From contig NZ_FNGH01000003.1 of assembly GCF_900102875.1 (NCBI RefSeq), positions 248,001 through 312,000 on the forward strand: a DNA stretch of 64,000 nucleotides. The letters are read 5' to 3'. Position 1 is the first letter of the stretch, and every line of letters begins with the position of its first letter. Origin of the DNA: Franzmannia pantelleriensis (GTDB taxonomy: Bacteria > Pseudomonadota > Gammaproteobacteria > Pseudomonadales > Halomonadaceae). The position numbers were made by a program, and so were the translations under genes. Of this stretch, positions 1 to 8,652 are shown piece after piece. Below the pieces are notes generated by a model. The model saw nothing but the letters and a program-made list of their open reading frames with translations. It was not told where the DNA came from and searched no databases.

Positions 1-1
1 G

Positions 2-1225
2 TATGTGCCGGAGGCCGAGCGGGCCACCTTCCAGGGCATCGTGCGCCCGGATGGCCGGGTCGGCACGCGCAACTTCATCGGCATTCTCTCCTCGGTGAAC
101 TGCTCGGCCACGGTGATCAAGCATATCGCCGACCATTTCACCGCGGAGCGGCTGGCCGATTACCCCAACATCGATGGCGTGGTGGCTTTCGCCCAGACCA
201 GCGGTTGCGGGATGTCTTCGCCCAGCTACCACTTCGACCTGCTGCGGCGCACCCTGGCCGGTTATGCGCGGCACCCCAACTTTGCTGGGGTACTGATCGT
301 GGGGTTGGGCTGCGAACGCAACCAGGTTTCGGGCCTGGTCGAGTCCCAGGGACTGGAGGTGGGGGCGAACGTGCGCACCCTGGTGATGCAGGAGAGTGGC
401 GGTACCCGTGAATCCATCGCCGCCGGCATCGCCGCCATCGAGGCGATGCTGCCCGAGGCCAACCGGATCGAGCGCCAGCCGGTGAGTGCCAGCCACCTCA
501 GCATCGGTCTGCAGTGTGGCGGCTCGGATGGTTTCTCGGGGATCTCGGCCAACCCGGCGCTGGGGGCGGCCATGGATATCCTGGTGCGCCAGGGCGGTAC
601 CGCGATTCTGTCCGAGACACCCGAGATACATGGCGTCGAGTTCATGCTCACGCGGCGCGCCGTGTCGCCCGAGGTGGGCCAGAAGCTGCTCGACCGCCTG
701 GCGTGGTGGAAGGCGTACACCCGCGGCCACAGCGGCCAGTTCAACGGTGTAGTGGGACCGGGCAACCAGGCTGGCGGGTTGGCCAACATCGTCGAGAAAT
801 CCCTGGGGTCGGCGATGAAGGGCGGCACCACGCCACTGCAGGCGGTATACGAATACGCCGAGCCGATCGATGCCAAGGGCTTCGTGTTCATGGACTCGCC
901 GGGCTACGACCCGGTGTCGGCGACCGGACAGATCGCCAGCGGCGCCAATCTGATCTGCTTTACCACCGGCCGCGGCTCGATGTTCGGCTCCAAACCGGCC
1001 CCCACCATCAAGTTGGCTTCCAATACCGCCATGTTCGAGCGCCTGCGCGAGGACATGGATATCAACTGCGGCCAGGTCATCGACGGCAGCGCCACCATCG
1101 AGGCGATGGGCGAGCAGATCTTCGCGCATATCCTGCGTGTCGCTTCGGGGGAGCGCAGCTGCAGCGAGCGGCTCGGGCTTGGGGATCACGAATTCGTGCC
1201 GTGGCACGTCGGCATCGTCAGCTGA
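2..1225 (+). CDS. UxaA-family sugar-acid dehydratase, catalytic domain (5' end outside window)
   Basis: This is the large catalytic domain of an altronate/galactarate-type dehydratase, which removes water from a sugar acid to give a 2-keto-3-deoxy acid in the cytoplasm. The family signature GIVRPDGRVGTRN lies near the visible start. The conserved cysteine motifs TSGCGM, GLGCERNQ and QCGGSDGFSG follow, and they are expected to hold the metal centre. The reading frame is open to the window edge. The residues before the signature resemble the linker that follows the small SAF domain in fused family members, so the gene probably begins upstream; a GTG at position 5 is only a default start. It heads an operon with an aldehyde dehydrogenase, an aldolase and a TTT transporter. 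The family is clear, but altronate, galactarate and arabinarate cannot be told apart here. Confidence 0.85.
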   Translation, partial: YVPEAERATFQGIVRPDGRVGTRNFIGILSSVNCSATVIKHIADHFTAERLADYPNIDGVVAFAQTSGCGMSSPSYHFDLLRRTLAGYARHPNFAGVLIVGLGCERNQVSGLVESQGLEVGANVRTLVMQESGGTRESIAAGIAAIEAMLPEANRIERQPVSASHLSIGLQCGGSDGFSGISANPALGAAMDILVRQGGTAILSETPEIHGVEFMLTRRAVSPEVGQKLLDRLAWWKAYTRGHSGQFNGVVGPGNQAGGLANIVEKSLGSAMKGGTTPLQAVYEYAEPIDAKGFVFMDSPGYDPVSATGQIASGANLICFTTGRGSMFGSKPAPTIKLASNTAMFERLREDMDINCGQVIDGSATIEAMGEQIFAHILRVASGERSCSERLGLGDHEFVPWHVGIVS

Positions 1226-1274
1226 TGGCAACGTCGGCTCACAGAGCGTTAGCCCACAGAGAGGAAGCGTGACA

Positions 1275-2750
1275 ATGACCCTGACGCTGGAACGTGGTGA
1301 CCTGATTCAGTCCCGCAACTATATCGCCGGGCACTGGAGTGCAGCCGCCGATGGAGCGCGCCTGGCGATCTCGAATCCGGCCGATATGCAGCCCATCGCC
1401 GAGGTGCCAGACAGCGGCGCCAATGAGGCACGAGCGGCGGCCGATGCCGCCCACCACGCCTTTGCCGGCTGGCGCGCGACGCCGGCCAAGCGACGCGGCG
1501 AGCTGCTCAAGCGCTGGCACGCCCTGGTAATGGCAAACCAGCAGGATCTGGGGCGCCTGATATCGCTGGAGCAGGGCAAGCCCCTCGCCGAAGGTCAGGG
1601 AGAGGTGGGCTACGCGGCTAGCTATATCGAGTGGTTCGCCGAAGAGGCGCCGCGTATTGCCGGGGAGGTGATTGCGCCGCCGGTCGCCGGGCGACGCATG
1701 CTGGCCGTCAAGGAGCCGGTGGGCGTGGTGGCAGTGGTGACGCCCTGGAACTTTCCGGCGGCGATGATAGCGCGCAAGATCGCGCCGGCTTTGGCGGCAG
1801 GCTGCACGGTGGTGGCCAAGCCCGCCGAGGATACCCCGCTGACCTCGCTGGCGCTGGTGCGTCTGGCCGAAGAGGCCGGTATTCCGCCTGGGGTGATCAA
1901 TATCGTTTGCGCCTCGCGTGGGCGCACACCCGAGGTGGTCGATGCCTGGCTTGAGGATGCCCGGGTGCGCAAGATCAGCTTCACCGGCTCCACCCCGGTG
2001 GGCAAGCACCTGGCGCGGGCCTCGGCCGATACCCTCAAGAAACTCTCGCTGGAGTTGGGCGGCAATGCCCCTTTTATCGTCTTCGAGGATGCCGATCTCG
2101 ACGCCGCCGTGGAGGGCCTGATGGCCGCCAAGTTCCGTAATGGCGGCCAGACCTGCGTTTGCCCCAATCGCGTCTATGTGCAGGAGGCGGTGTTCGACGC
2201 CTTCGCCGACAAGCTGGTCGCGCGGGTTGCCGCCTTGCGGGTGGGGCCGGCAAGTGACCTCGACAGTCAGATCGGACCGATGATCAACGCCCGTGCCGTG
2301 GACAAGATCCTGGCACATATCGACGATGCCGTGACCCGGGGCGCAAAAGTGCTGGAGGGGGGCGAGCGGGTGCGCACCGACCTGGGCCCGAATTACGTGG
2401 CACCGACACTGCTTGGCGACGTCACGTCCGACGCGCAGCTGTGCCATGAGGAGACCTTCGGGCCACTGGTGCCGCTACTGCGCTTCGCCACGGAAGAAGA
2501 CGCGGTGGCGGCCGCCAATGCCACGCCGTTTGGGCTCGCCAGTTACTTCTACTCGCAGAACGTTAGTCGCATCCATCGCGTCGCCGATGCGCTGGAGGCC
2601 GGCATCGTCGGCATCAATGAAGGTGCCGTGGCGTCCGAGGCGGCGCCCTTCGGCGGTATCAAGGAGTCGGGCTACGGCCGTGAAGGCTCGGTCCATGGCC
2701 TCGACGACTACCAGCACATCAAGTACCTCTGCCAGGGCAATTTGCGCTGA
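1275..2750 (+). CDS. NAD(P)-dependent aldehyde dehydrogenase, succinate-semialdehyde dehydrogenase type
   Basis: It oxidises an aldehyde to a carboxylate with NAD(P). The protein has 491 residues, the usual length for this family. Visible catalytic parts are the oxyanion Asn159 in TPWNF, Lys182 in VAKPAE, the general base Glu260 in LELGG and the nucleophile Cys294 in GGQTCVC. The second cysteine two residues later is typical of GabD-like enzymes. I chose the ATG at 1275 because AGAGGAAG lies just upstream at a good distance and the protein then begins like its relatives. It sits between a sugar-acid dehydratase and an aldolase, so I infer that it oxidises the aldehyde released by aldol cleavage or a dioxovalerate-type product. 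The substrate is not proven by sequence. Confidence 0.88.
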   Translation: MTLTLERGDLIQSRNYIAGHWSAAADGARLAISNPADMQPIAEVPDSGANEARAAADAAHHAFAGWRATPAKRRGELLKRWHALVMANQQDLGRLISLEQGKPLAEGQGEVGYAASYIEWFAEEAPRIAGEVIAPPVAGRRMLAVKEPVGVVAVVTPWNFPAAMIARKIAPALAAGCTVVAKPAEDTPLTSLALVRLAEEAGIPPGVINIVCASRGRTPEVVDAWLEDARVRKISFTGSTPVGKHLARASADTLKKLSLELGGNAPFIVFEDADLDAAVEGLMAAKFRNGGQTCVCPNRVYVQEAVFDAFADKLVARVAALRVGPASDLDSQIGPMINARAVDKILAHIDDAVTRGAKVLEGGERVRTDLGPNYVAPTLLGDVTSDAQLCHEETFGPLVPLLRFATEEDAVAAANATPFGLASYFYSQNVSRIHRVADALEAGIVGINEGAVASEAAPFGGIKESGYGREGSVHGLDDYQHIKYLCQGNLR

Positions 2751-2782
2751 AAAGAGGCACGACAACAACAACCGGAGCAGCC

Positions 2783-3604
2783 ATGAACGTATCCAGTAAC
2801 CGCGGTCCGACAGCGGGCAACCCGTTCAAGCAGGCCCTGGCCGAGGGCAGGGCTCAGGTCGGGCTATGGCTATCGATGGGTGATGCCTACAGTGCCGAGC
2901 TGTGCGCTACGGCGGGCTTCGACTGGCTACTGATCGACAACGAACACGCGCCCAACGATGTGCGCAGTACGCTCGCCCAGCTGCAGGTGGTAGCCGCCTA
3001 TGGCGGTCACCCCGTGGTGCGCGCGTTGCAGGGCGAGGCCGCGTCGATCAAGCAACTGCTCGATATCGGCGCCCAGACCCTACTGATCCCCATGGTCGAT
3101 ACCCCGGAGCAGGCAGCCGCCATGGTTGCCGCGACGCGCTATCCCCCCGAGGGCATTCGCGGCGTCGGTGCAGGAGTCGCTAGGGTGTCGCGCTGGAACG
3201 GCCGCCCTGACTACGTGCAGCACGCCAACGATGAAGCCTGCCTGCTGGTGCAGGCCGAAACGACCATCGCACTCGACAATCTCGAGGCGATCTGTGCGGT
3301 GGAGGGCGTGGATGGCGTCTTCATCGGCCCGGCCGACCTGGCGGCCTCGATGGGGCACCTCGGCAACCCTGGTCATCCCGAGGTTCAGGCGGTCATCGAG
3401 GCGGCGATTCACACCATTGTGGCGTGCGGCAAGGCTGCCGGCACCTTGACCGGCGACGTTGGCCTGGCCAGGCGTTTCCTCGAATTGGGCGCGACCTTCG
3501 TGGCGGTCGGACTGGACGTCACGCTGCTGGCTCAGGCGGTTCGTCAGCGCGCCGCGGACGTCGACCTGCACATTGGCGCGCAATCGACAGGAGGGCCTTA
3601 CTGA
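2783..3604 (+). CDS. HpcH/HpaI-family 2-keto-3-deoxy acid aldolase
   Basis: This is a class II (metal-dependent) pyruvate aldolase that splits a 4-hydroxy-2-oxo acid into pyruvate and an aldehyde. The 273-residue sequence follows HpaI closely. His55 (DNEHAPN), Arg80, Glu159 (VQAET) and Asp185 (GPADL) match the HpaI catalytic and metal ligands with a constant offset of ten. The N-terminus is about ten residues longer than in HpaI. The gene follows the aldehyde dehydrogenase by 32 bases and precedes the TTT genes. With the upstream dehydratase, this suggests cleavage of a 2-keto-3-deoxy sugar acid. A role in 4-hydroxyphenylacetate breakdown is unlikely, because no hpa genes are present. Confidence 0.85.
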   Translation: MNVSSNRGPTAGNPFKQALAEGRAQVGLWLSMGDAYSAELCATAGFDWLLIDNEHAPNDVRSTLAQLQVVAAYGGHPVVRALQGEAASIKQLLDIGAQTLLIPMVDTPEQAAAMVAATRYPPEGIRGVGAGVARVSRWNGRPDYVQHANDEACLLVQAETTIALDNLEAICAVEGVDGVFIGPADLAASMGHLGNPGHPEVQAVIEAAIHTIVACGKAAGTLTGDVGLARRFLELGATFVAVGLDVTLLAQAVRQRAADVDLHIGAQSTGGPY

Positions 3605-3690
3605 CCCGACGGGAATAGCAGAAACCTGACCGCTGACAGGGCGGCTATGGCTTAATTAGATGATTAGAATAACGCAAAGGAGCAAACGCC

Positions 3691-4638
3691 ATGACTCACA
3701 ATATCACTAAACTCTCGGTTCTCCTCGCCGGTGTGATGGCCGCAGGCATCGCTGCCGCGGATTATCCCACCAAGACCATCACCATGGTGATCCCCTATGG
3801 TGCCGGCGGCGGTACCGACGTGCTGGCAAGAACGCTGCAACCGGCACTCGAAGAGGCGCTGGGGCAAACCATCGTGGTCTCCAACGTGCCGGGGGGCGGC
3901 GGTATTCTCGGTTTCACCCAGGTGGCCAACGCCAAGCCCGACGGCTATACGGTAACCATTCCCAACAACGTGATTTTCGCCACCGAGGGGATGGGCAATG
4001 CCACCTATACCTACTCGGACTTCGATTACCTCGGCAACGTCATGAGCGAGGACTACGTCGTGGCGGTGCGTGCCGATGGTCCCTGGGATAGCTGGGAGGC
4101 GCTGGTCGACGACATGCAGGCCAATCCTGGCACGGTGAGCTTTGGCTTCTCCGGGGCCGGGGGTTCGACCCACGTCGCCAGCGAGATCCTGGCCGACATG
4201 GTGGGCTATCGGGCTCGCCAGATTCCCCATGATGGCTCCTCGGATGCGGTGGCAGCGGCCATGGGCGGCCACATCGATGCGTTGATGCTCAACCTCGCCG
4301 ACCTCGCTTCCGGCCTGCGCTCTGGCCGGCTGATACCGCTGGTTAGCCTCGGCGATGATCGGCTGGAAGACTACCCGGACGTTCCCACCCTTAGCGAACT
4401 CGGACACGAGCTGAGCCTGACCAACTGGCGCGGTATCGCGGCACCGGCTGGCGTCGACGCAGAGGTCAAGGCCGCCTGGGCAGCGGCCCTGGAAGCCGCC
4501 ACCAGCGATGCCAAGGTGCAGGAGGCGATTGCTAACCAGGGTGCCGAGGTGGATTACATGGCCCCGGGCGAGACGTTGGACGCACGCATGGCGGAACTCG
4601 CCGAGTCCTTCATTCGCACCGCCCAGCGACTCAAGTAG
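3691..4638 (+). CDS. tctC: TTT transporter periplasmic binding protein TctC
   Basis: This is the extracytoplasmic receptor of a tripartite tricarboxylate transporter. It has a cleavable signal peptide (about residues 1-22, ending AGIAAA) followed by YPTKTITMVIPYGAGGGTD, the family start with the glycine-rich ligand loop. Its 315 residues are normal for the Bug/TctC family. An AAGGAG ribosome site lies nine bases before the ATG. tctB and tctA follow, after a hairpin at 4652-4673. The ligand is probably the sugar acid broken down by the three enzymes upstream, but Bug proteins bind many carboxylates. Confidence 0.9.
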   Translation: MTHNITKLSVLLAGVMAAGIAAADYPTKTITMVIPYGAGGGTDVLARTLQPALEEALGQTIVVSNVPGGGGILGFTQVANAKPDGYTVTIPNNVIFATEGMGNATYTYSDFDYLGNVMSEDYVVAVRADGPWDSWEALVDDMQANPGTVSFGFSGAGGSTHVASEILADMVGYRARQIPHDGSSDAVAAAMGGHIDALMLNLADLASGLRSGRLIPLVSLGDDRLEDYPDVPTLSELGHELSLTNWRGIAAPAGVDAEVKAAWAAALEAATSDAKVQEAIANQGAEVDYMAPGETLDARMAELAESFIRTAQRLK

Positions 4639-4651
4639 TGATGACTGCGGG

Positions 4652-4673
4652 CAGGCCCCCGGCGAGGGGCCTG
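4652..4673 (+). terminator. Hairpin between tctC and tctB
   Basis: A perfect 8-bp inverted repeat (CAGGCCCC and GGGGCCTG) encloses a 6-base loop, 14 bases after the tctC stop. No T-tract follows, so it is more likely a 3'-end stabiliser or partial attenuator than a full terminator. It may keep the binding protein in excess over the membrane subunits. Confidence 0.6.
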
Positions 4674-4700
4674 ACCCGTTGCTGACAATGGGAGTCCGCC

Positions 4701-5177
4701 ATGACGCGAGTGACCGAGAAACAGCTCTTTTATCTCCTGCTGATCCTGGGGGCCGGCTACTTCCTCCACCTGGCAAGTTCGATCCCGACGATGATGCGGG
4801 TGGTCGGCGACCCGGGGCCGGGATTCCTGCCATTTTGGGTCAGCGCCATCATCATGCTGCTGGTGGGCTACCTGCTGGTAGTGGAAACCCTGATTGGGCG
4901 GGAACCCGATGGCGGTGTGCGGCTGGCGCGCCGTGAAGCCGTCACGCTGCTGATGACACTGGCAGCGATCGTGCTCTACCTGATCATGCTGACGCTCATC
5001 GGCTTCTTCGTCAGCACCTTGGTGTTTCTGGGCATCTTTCGCCTGCTCGTCGATAAGTTCCTCAACGATGCTTGGCCCACACGTCGCTCGTTGCTGGCCT
5101 CAGGGCTGTTCGCAGTGATCGCGACCAGTGCCATCTATGTGGTGTTTTCCGTGCTTTTTGGACTATCCATGCCCTGA
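4701..5177 (+). CDS. tctB: TTT transporter small membrane subunit TctB
   Basis: This is the small, four-helix integral membrane subunit of the tripartite tricarboxylate transporter, 158 residues long. Hydrophobic segments lie near residues 8-28, 38-58, 78-102 and 125-150. The PGPGFLPFW motif after the first helix is characteristic of TctB. It lies between tctC and tctA, with only 15 bases before tctA. Sequence conservation in this subunit is low, so the call rests on size, motif and position. Confidence 0.88.
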   Translation: MTRVTEKQLFYLLLILGAGYFLHLASSIPTMMRVVGDPGPGFLPFWVSAIIMLLVGYLLVVETLIGREPDGGVRLARREAVTLLMTLAAIVLYLIMLTLIGFFVSTLVFLGIFRLLVDKFLNDAWPTRRSLLASGLFAVIATSAIYVVFSVLFGLSMP

Positions 5178-5192
5178 GGGGAGGAGTCGGTC

Positions 5193-6698
5193 ATGTTTGC
5201 TCATTTCGCCGAGGCGGCGACACTGTTCGCCAACGGCTATATCTTCCTGGCGATTGCGGCCGGCACGGTGCTTGGTCTGATCTTCGGCTCACTACCTGGG
5301 CTGACTGCCACCATGGGGATCGCCCTGCTGCTGCCGCTGACCTTTGGCATGGAGCCGGTGACCGGCATGGGCATGTTGCTGGGGGTATACTGCGGCGCCA
5401 TCTCCGGTGGTTCGATTCCCGCCGCGCTACTCAATATCCCGGGTACGCCCTCGTCGGTGGCGACCACCCTGGATGCTTTTCCCATGGCGCGCAACGGCGA
5501 ACCGGGTCGTGCACTTGGGCTGTGTATCGTGGCCTCCATGATCGGTGGCATGATCAGCGTGCTGATCTTCGCCTTCATGTCGCCGTTGATCGCCGAGGCG
5601 GCGCTGCGCTTCAGCGCCATCGAGTACGCCACGTTGGGCTTGTTCGGCTTGACGATCATTGCCTCGGTGTCCGACAAGTCGCTGATCAAGGGGATCGTGG
5701 CAGGCCTGATCGGTGTGCTGATTTCACTGATCGGCATCGACTCGCTGACCGGCGTGGTACGCCTTACCGCTGGCATTCCCGCCTTGGTAGGCGGCGTCGA
5801 TTTCATGGCGGCGCTGATCGGGCTGTTTGCGCTGTCGCAGATCATCACTGACACCACCACGTCACGCGCCGATCAGGCGAGCGAGGGGCGGGTGCGTGTC
5901 AACAACGCCTATCCCCGCTTTCGCGAGACGTTCAGGCGTTGGAAGATCTGGTCGAGCAGTTCGCTGATCGGTTCGCTGGTCGGGGCGATTCCCGGAGCCG
6001 GTGGCAGCATCGCCTCCTTCCTGGCCTACGATCAGGCCAAACGCATCTCACGCACGCCGGAGCAGTTCGGCAAGGGGCACGATGAAGGCGTCATCGCTTG
6101 CGAATCGGCCAACAACGGCATGACCGGTGGCGCGCTGATTCCGATGATGACGCTGGGGATCCCAGGGGATGCCTCGGCGGCAATATTGATGGGCGGGCTG
6201 TTGATCCATGGGCTGCAGCCGGGACCTATGTTGTTCGACGAACAGGCCAATATCGCCTACGGCATCATCATCGCCTTTCTGGTCGCCAACGTCTTCATGT
6301 TCAGCTTCCAGTCGGTGGGCATCAAGCTTTTCGTCCGGGTTTTGCAGATACCACGCACCTACCTGCTGCCGTTCATCATGGTGATGTGCATCCTTGGCGC
6401 CTATGGCATCACCGGCAGCCTGACCTCGGCCTGGGTGCTGCTGATTTTCGGCATCTTCGGCTACTTCCTTAACCGCCATGGCTTCAGTGCTGCTCCGGTA
6501 GTACTGGGGATGATCCTGGGTTACATGGTCGAATCCAACTTCCGGCGTGGCATGACCATGCACGATGGCGATTGGAGCATCTTCTTCACCCGCCCGATCA
6601 GCCTGACCTTCGTTCTGCTCTCTGTGCTAGCCATTGCGTTGCCGCTATATCGTCAATGGCGTAACCGGAGAAAGCAGGATGAGTATGCTAATCAGTGA
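5193..6698 (+). CDS. tctA: TTT transporter large membrane subunit TctA
   Basis: This is the large permease subunit of the TTT system, with about 12 membrane segments in 501 residues. Early in the protein, FGSLPGLTATMGIALLLPLT is the conserved TctA signature, and a second, related motif GAIPGAGGSIASFLAYDQAK starts near residue 265. The ATG follows GGGGAGG with normal spacing. It is the last gene of the operon and converges on chaC across a 39-base gap in which I see no obvious terminator. Confidence 0.93.
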   Translation: MFAHFAEAATLFANGYIFLAIAAGTVLGLIFGSLPGLTATMGIALLLPLTFGMEPVTGMGMLLGVYCGAISGGSIPAALLNIPGTPSSVATTLDAFPMARNGEPGRALGLCIVASMIGGMISVLIFAFMSPLIAEAALRFSAIEYATLGLFGLTIIASVSDKSLIKGIVAGLIGVLISLIGIDSLTGVVRLTAGIPALVGGVDFMAALIGLFALSQIITDTTTSRADQASEGRVRVNNAYPRFRETFRRWKIWSSSSLIGSLVGAIPGAGGSIASFLAYDQAKRISRTPEQFGKGHDEGVIACESANNGMTGGALIPMMTLGIPGDASAAILMGGLLIHGLQPGPMLFDEQANIAYGIIIAFLVANVFMFSFQSVGIKLFVRVLQIPRTYLLPFIMVMCILGAYGITGSLTSAWVLLIFGIFGYFLNRHGFSAAPVVLGMILGYMVESNFRRGMTMHDGDWSIFFTRPISLTFVLLSVLAIALPLYRQWRNRRKQDEYANQ

Positions 6699-6737
6699 CG
6701 CGGTTGAGGCGGAGTGGGACAGGCGAAATGGGGGCGC

Positions 6738-7304
6738 TTATGTCTTGATGTCTCGCACTCGCTCCGCCAGCGCGAACACGTGTGCATCCTCGGCGCCCAG
6801 GTCTTCCAGTGCGGCGGCGAGGTTGAGCAGATAGTCGCGGTTGGCGCCGCTGGGGCCGTGGGCGGTGGCGATCTGTCGGGCAATGGTGTCGAGCGGGGCG
6901 TCGCCGAGAAAGGCGGCGTTGTCCTCGGTGGCGAGGTAGAGCAGGCCTTCAGCGTGACTACCGTCGGCGAAGTGCATCAGGGTCGTTTCACGCAGGTAAC
7001 CGTTCTTCTCGCGGATATCCAGGCCACCCAAGACCTCGCCACTGATGCGATAGGCCATGCCGTGGCAGAGTGCACCGGGCTGGTGGATCAGGGTGGCCAC
7101 ACGGCCGGGGGCTCGAGGCGTGCCGCGATGGTCGTGGGAAGCCTGCCAGAAACGCCGCGCCCAGCCCTCGATATACGCAGGGCGGCGTTCGAGATAGGGG
7201 AATCCCGCCTTCCAGATCAGCGAACCGTAGCCGAACAGCCACAGCTCGGCGTCGTCGGCGATGGGCATGCGCTGGTGGTTGATGTGGGTCGTGTCGAGGC
7301 TCAT
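6738..7304 (-). CDS. chaC: ChaC-type gamma-glutamylcyclotransferase
   Basis: It degrades glutathione to 5-oxoproline and Cys-Gly in the cytoplasm. The 188-residue protein has the substrate-loop motif FGYGSLIWK near residue 25 and the LDIREKNGY segment carrying the conserved catalytic glutamate. I chose the ATG at 7304 because it overlaps the stop of the upstream exporter gene as ATGA and the protein then has normal ChaC length; a longer frame upstream runs through the exporter gene. The overlap implies translational coupling with the DMT exporter, an unusual partner. Confidence 0.88.
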   Translation of the reverse strand: MSLDTTHINHQRMPIADDAELWLFGYGSLIWKAGFPYLERRPAYIEGWARRFWQASHDHRGTPRAPGRVATLIHQPGALCHGMAYRISGEVLGGLDIREKNGYLRETTLMHFADGSHAEGLLYLATEDNAAFLGDAPLDTIARQIATAHGPSGANRDYLLNLAAALEDLGAEDAHVFALAERVRDIKT

Positions 7305-8212
7305 GGCTGGCTCTGGTGTTCGCGCTGGTGACGGTGTGTCAGCGGCTGGGTCAGGGTCTGCGCCATGATCACACCAGCGAGGATCAGTCCGCCGCCTATC
7401 AGGTGCCAGCCGGCCAGGCGCTCGCCGAGGAACAGCATGGCGATGATGGCGCTGAACAGCGGCATCAGGTTGAGGAAAATGCTGGCCTTGCTGGCGCCGA
7501 TCTGGCGTACCGCGCGCATCCACAGGAAGGTGGTGATGATCGAGGCGGGAATGCCGGCGTAGGCGATCAGCCAGACATTGTCGCCGTCCACCGGGGTCAT
7601 CGGCCCCAGCAGGTAACCCGGCAGCAGCAGTAGCGTGGCGAACAGCGCCTGGACATAGAGCATCACCCAGGGCGGCAGCTCCATCTGCCAGCGCTTGAGC
7701 ATCACCCCGTAGGTGGCATAGCAGGTTGCGGCGACCACCATCAGCGCATCGCCCAATGACACGTCAAGCGCCAGCAGCGACAGCGGGTCGCCACGGCCGA
7801 GCAGCACGGCCACACCGAACAGCGCCACCAGGCCTCCCGCTACGCCGCCGAGGCTTGGCGGCTCACGTAGGATCAAGGCACTGAGCAGCACCGTCAGCAG
7901 AGGGACAGAGGCAGCGAGAATCCCCATGTTGGTGGCCGAAGTGGTCTCGGCGGCCACATAGGCCAGCCCCTGCCACATTGCCATGCCCAGCAGGCCGAGA
8001 AAGGCCAGCTTGGGCCACTGCTGTCGAATCGCCTGGCGATGGCGCCATACGGCGGGTAGCACGAAGGGAGTGAGCACCACCAGCGCCAGCACCCAGCGTA
8101 GAAAGGCGATACTGCTTGGTGCGATGGCGCCCACGGTGAGCTGGTTGATGGTCATGTTGCCCGACCAGATCAGCACGGCACCCAGCGGGGCGAGAAAATA
8201 CAGCAGCGGCAT
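7301..8212 (-). CDS. EamA/DMT-superfamily exporter
   Basis: This is a ten-helix drug/metabolite transporter built from two EamA repeats (about residues 5-140 and 150-290) in a 303-residue inner-membrane protein. The first repeat starts PLGAVLIWSGNMTINQL, typical of the family, and the second ends in FLGERLAGWHLIGGGLIL. Proteins of this kind export amino acids or metabolites; the substrate cannot be read from sequence. Its stop overlaps the chaC start by four bases, so the two are probably translated together. Confidence 0.88.
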   Translation of the reverse strand: MPLLYFLAPLGAVLIWSGNMTINQLTVGAIAPSSIAFLRWVLALVVLTPFVLPAVWRHRQAIRQQWPKLAFLGLLGMAMWQGLAYVAAETTSATNMGILAASVPLLTVLLSALILREPPSLGGVAGGLVALFGVAVLLGRGDPLSLLALDVSLGDALMVVAATCYATYGVMLKRWQMELPPWVMLYVQALFATLLLLPGYLLGPMTPVDGDNVWLIAYAGIPASIITTFLWMRAVRQIGASKASIFLNLMPLFSAIIAMLFLGERLAGWHLIGGGLILAGVIMAQTLTQPLTHRHQREHQSQP

Positions 8213-8235
8213 GGTGACCTCTTGGACAAAGCAGA

Positions 8236-8254
8236 GCCCCGCTATGAACGGGGC
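8236..8254 (-). terminator. Hairpin between the DksA-like gene and the EamA gene
   Basis: The GCCCCG and CGGGGC arms form a 6-bp stem with a 7-base loop, downstream of the DksA-like gene on the minus strand. There is no T-tract, so termination would be weak. Confidence 0.35.
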
Positions 8255-8347
8255 CCTGAAGTGCTGTCATCATATCGTGCTGAGAGGTGGCTGCAAGCCA
8301 TGGCAGGGCCGTCGATAGCCACTGCGTAACGGATACCGTCGCCAGCG

Positions 8348-8614
8348 TCAGCGCAGCTGGCTGTCCTTGCTGCCGCGACGGTTGTAGCCGCTGTAGGCGG
8401 TCTGCTGCTTGTCACGCTCGCTCTGGCAGGCGATGCACAGGCGCACCCCCTTGATCGCCTCACGGCGCGCCTGGGGGATTTCGTCGCCGCACTCTTCGCA
8501 GTGGCGCAGGCTCTCGCCGGTGGGCAGCTGGCTGCGTACCCGCTGCAGTGCGTCTTCCACCGTACTCTCGATCTGCTCCTGCTCGGCGCCGTCGCGTGAC
8601 CAGCCGCCTGCCAT
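8348..8614 (-). CDS. DksA/TraR-family C4 zinc-finger protein
   Basis: This small 88-residue protein has a C-terminal DksA/TraR zinc finger. CEECGDEIP and CIACQ supply the four cysteines (C-x2-C, 17 residues, C-x2-C). It lacks the long coiled coil of true DksA and resembles the YbiI/TraR-size members, some of which bind RNA polymerase. AAGGAGG sits eight bases before the ATG. It lies between the BCCT and EamA genes, all on the minus strand, with no clear functional link. Confidence 0.85.
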   Translation of the reverse strand: MAGGWSRDGAEQEQIESTVEDALQRVRSQLPTGESLRHCEECGDEIPQARREAIKGVRLCIACQSERDKQQTAYSGYNRRGSKDSQLR

Positions 8615-8652
8615 ATCTCGCCTCCTTCCATGCCCGTTGGCTTATCTCGCCC

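Noticed and set aside
3664-4833. 389-residue open frame opposite tctC
   Set aside because: It is an antisense shadow of tctC, which has a signal peptide, ribosome site and family motifs. The antisense frame has none.
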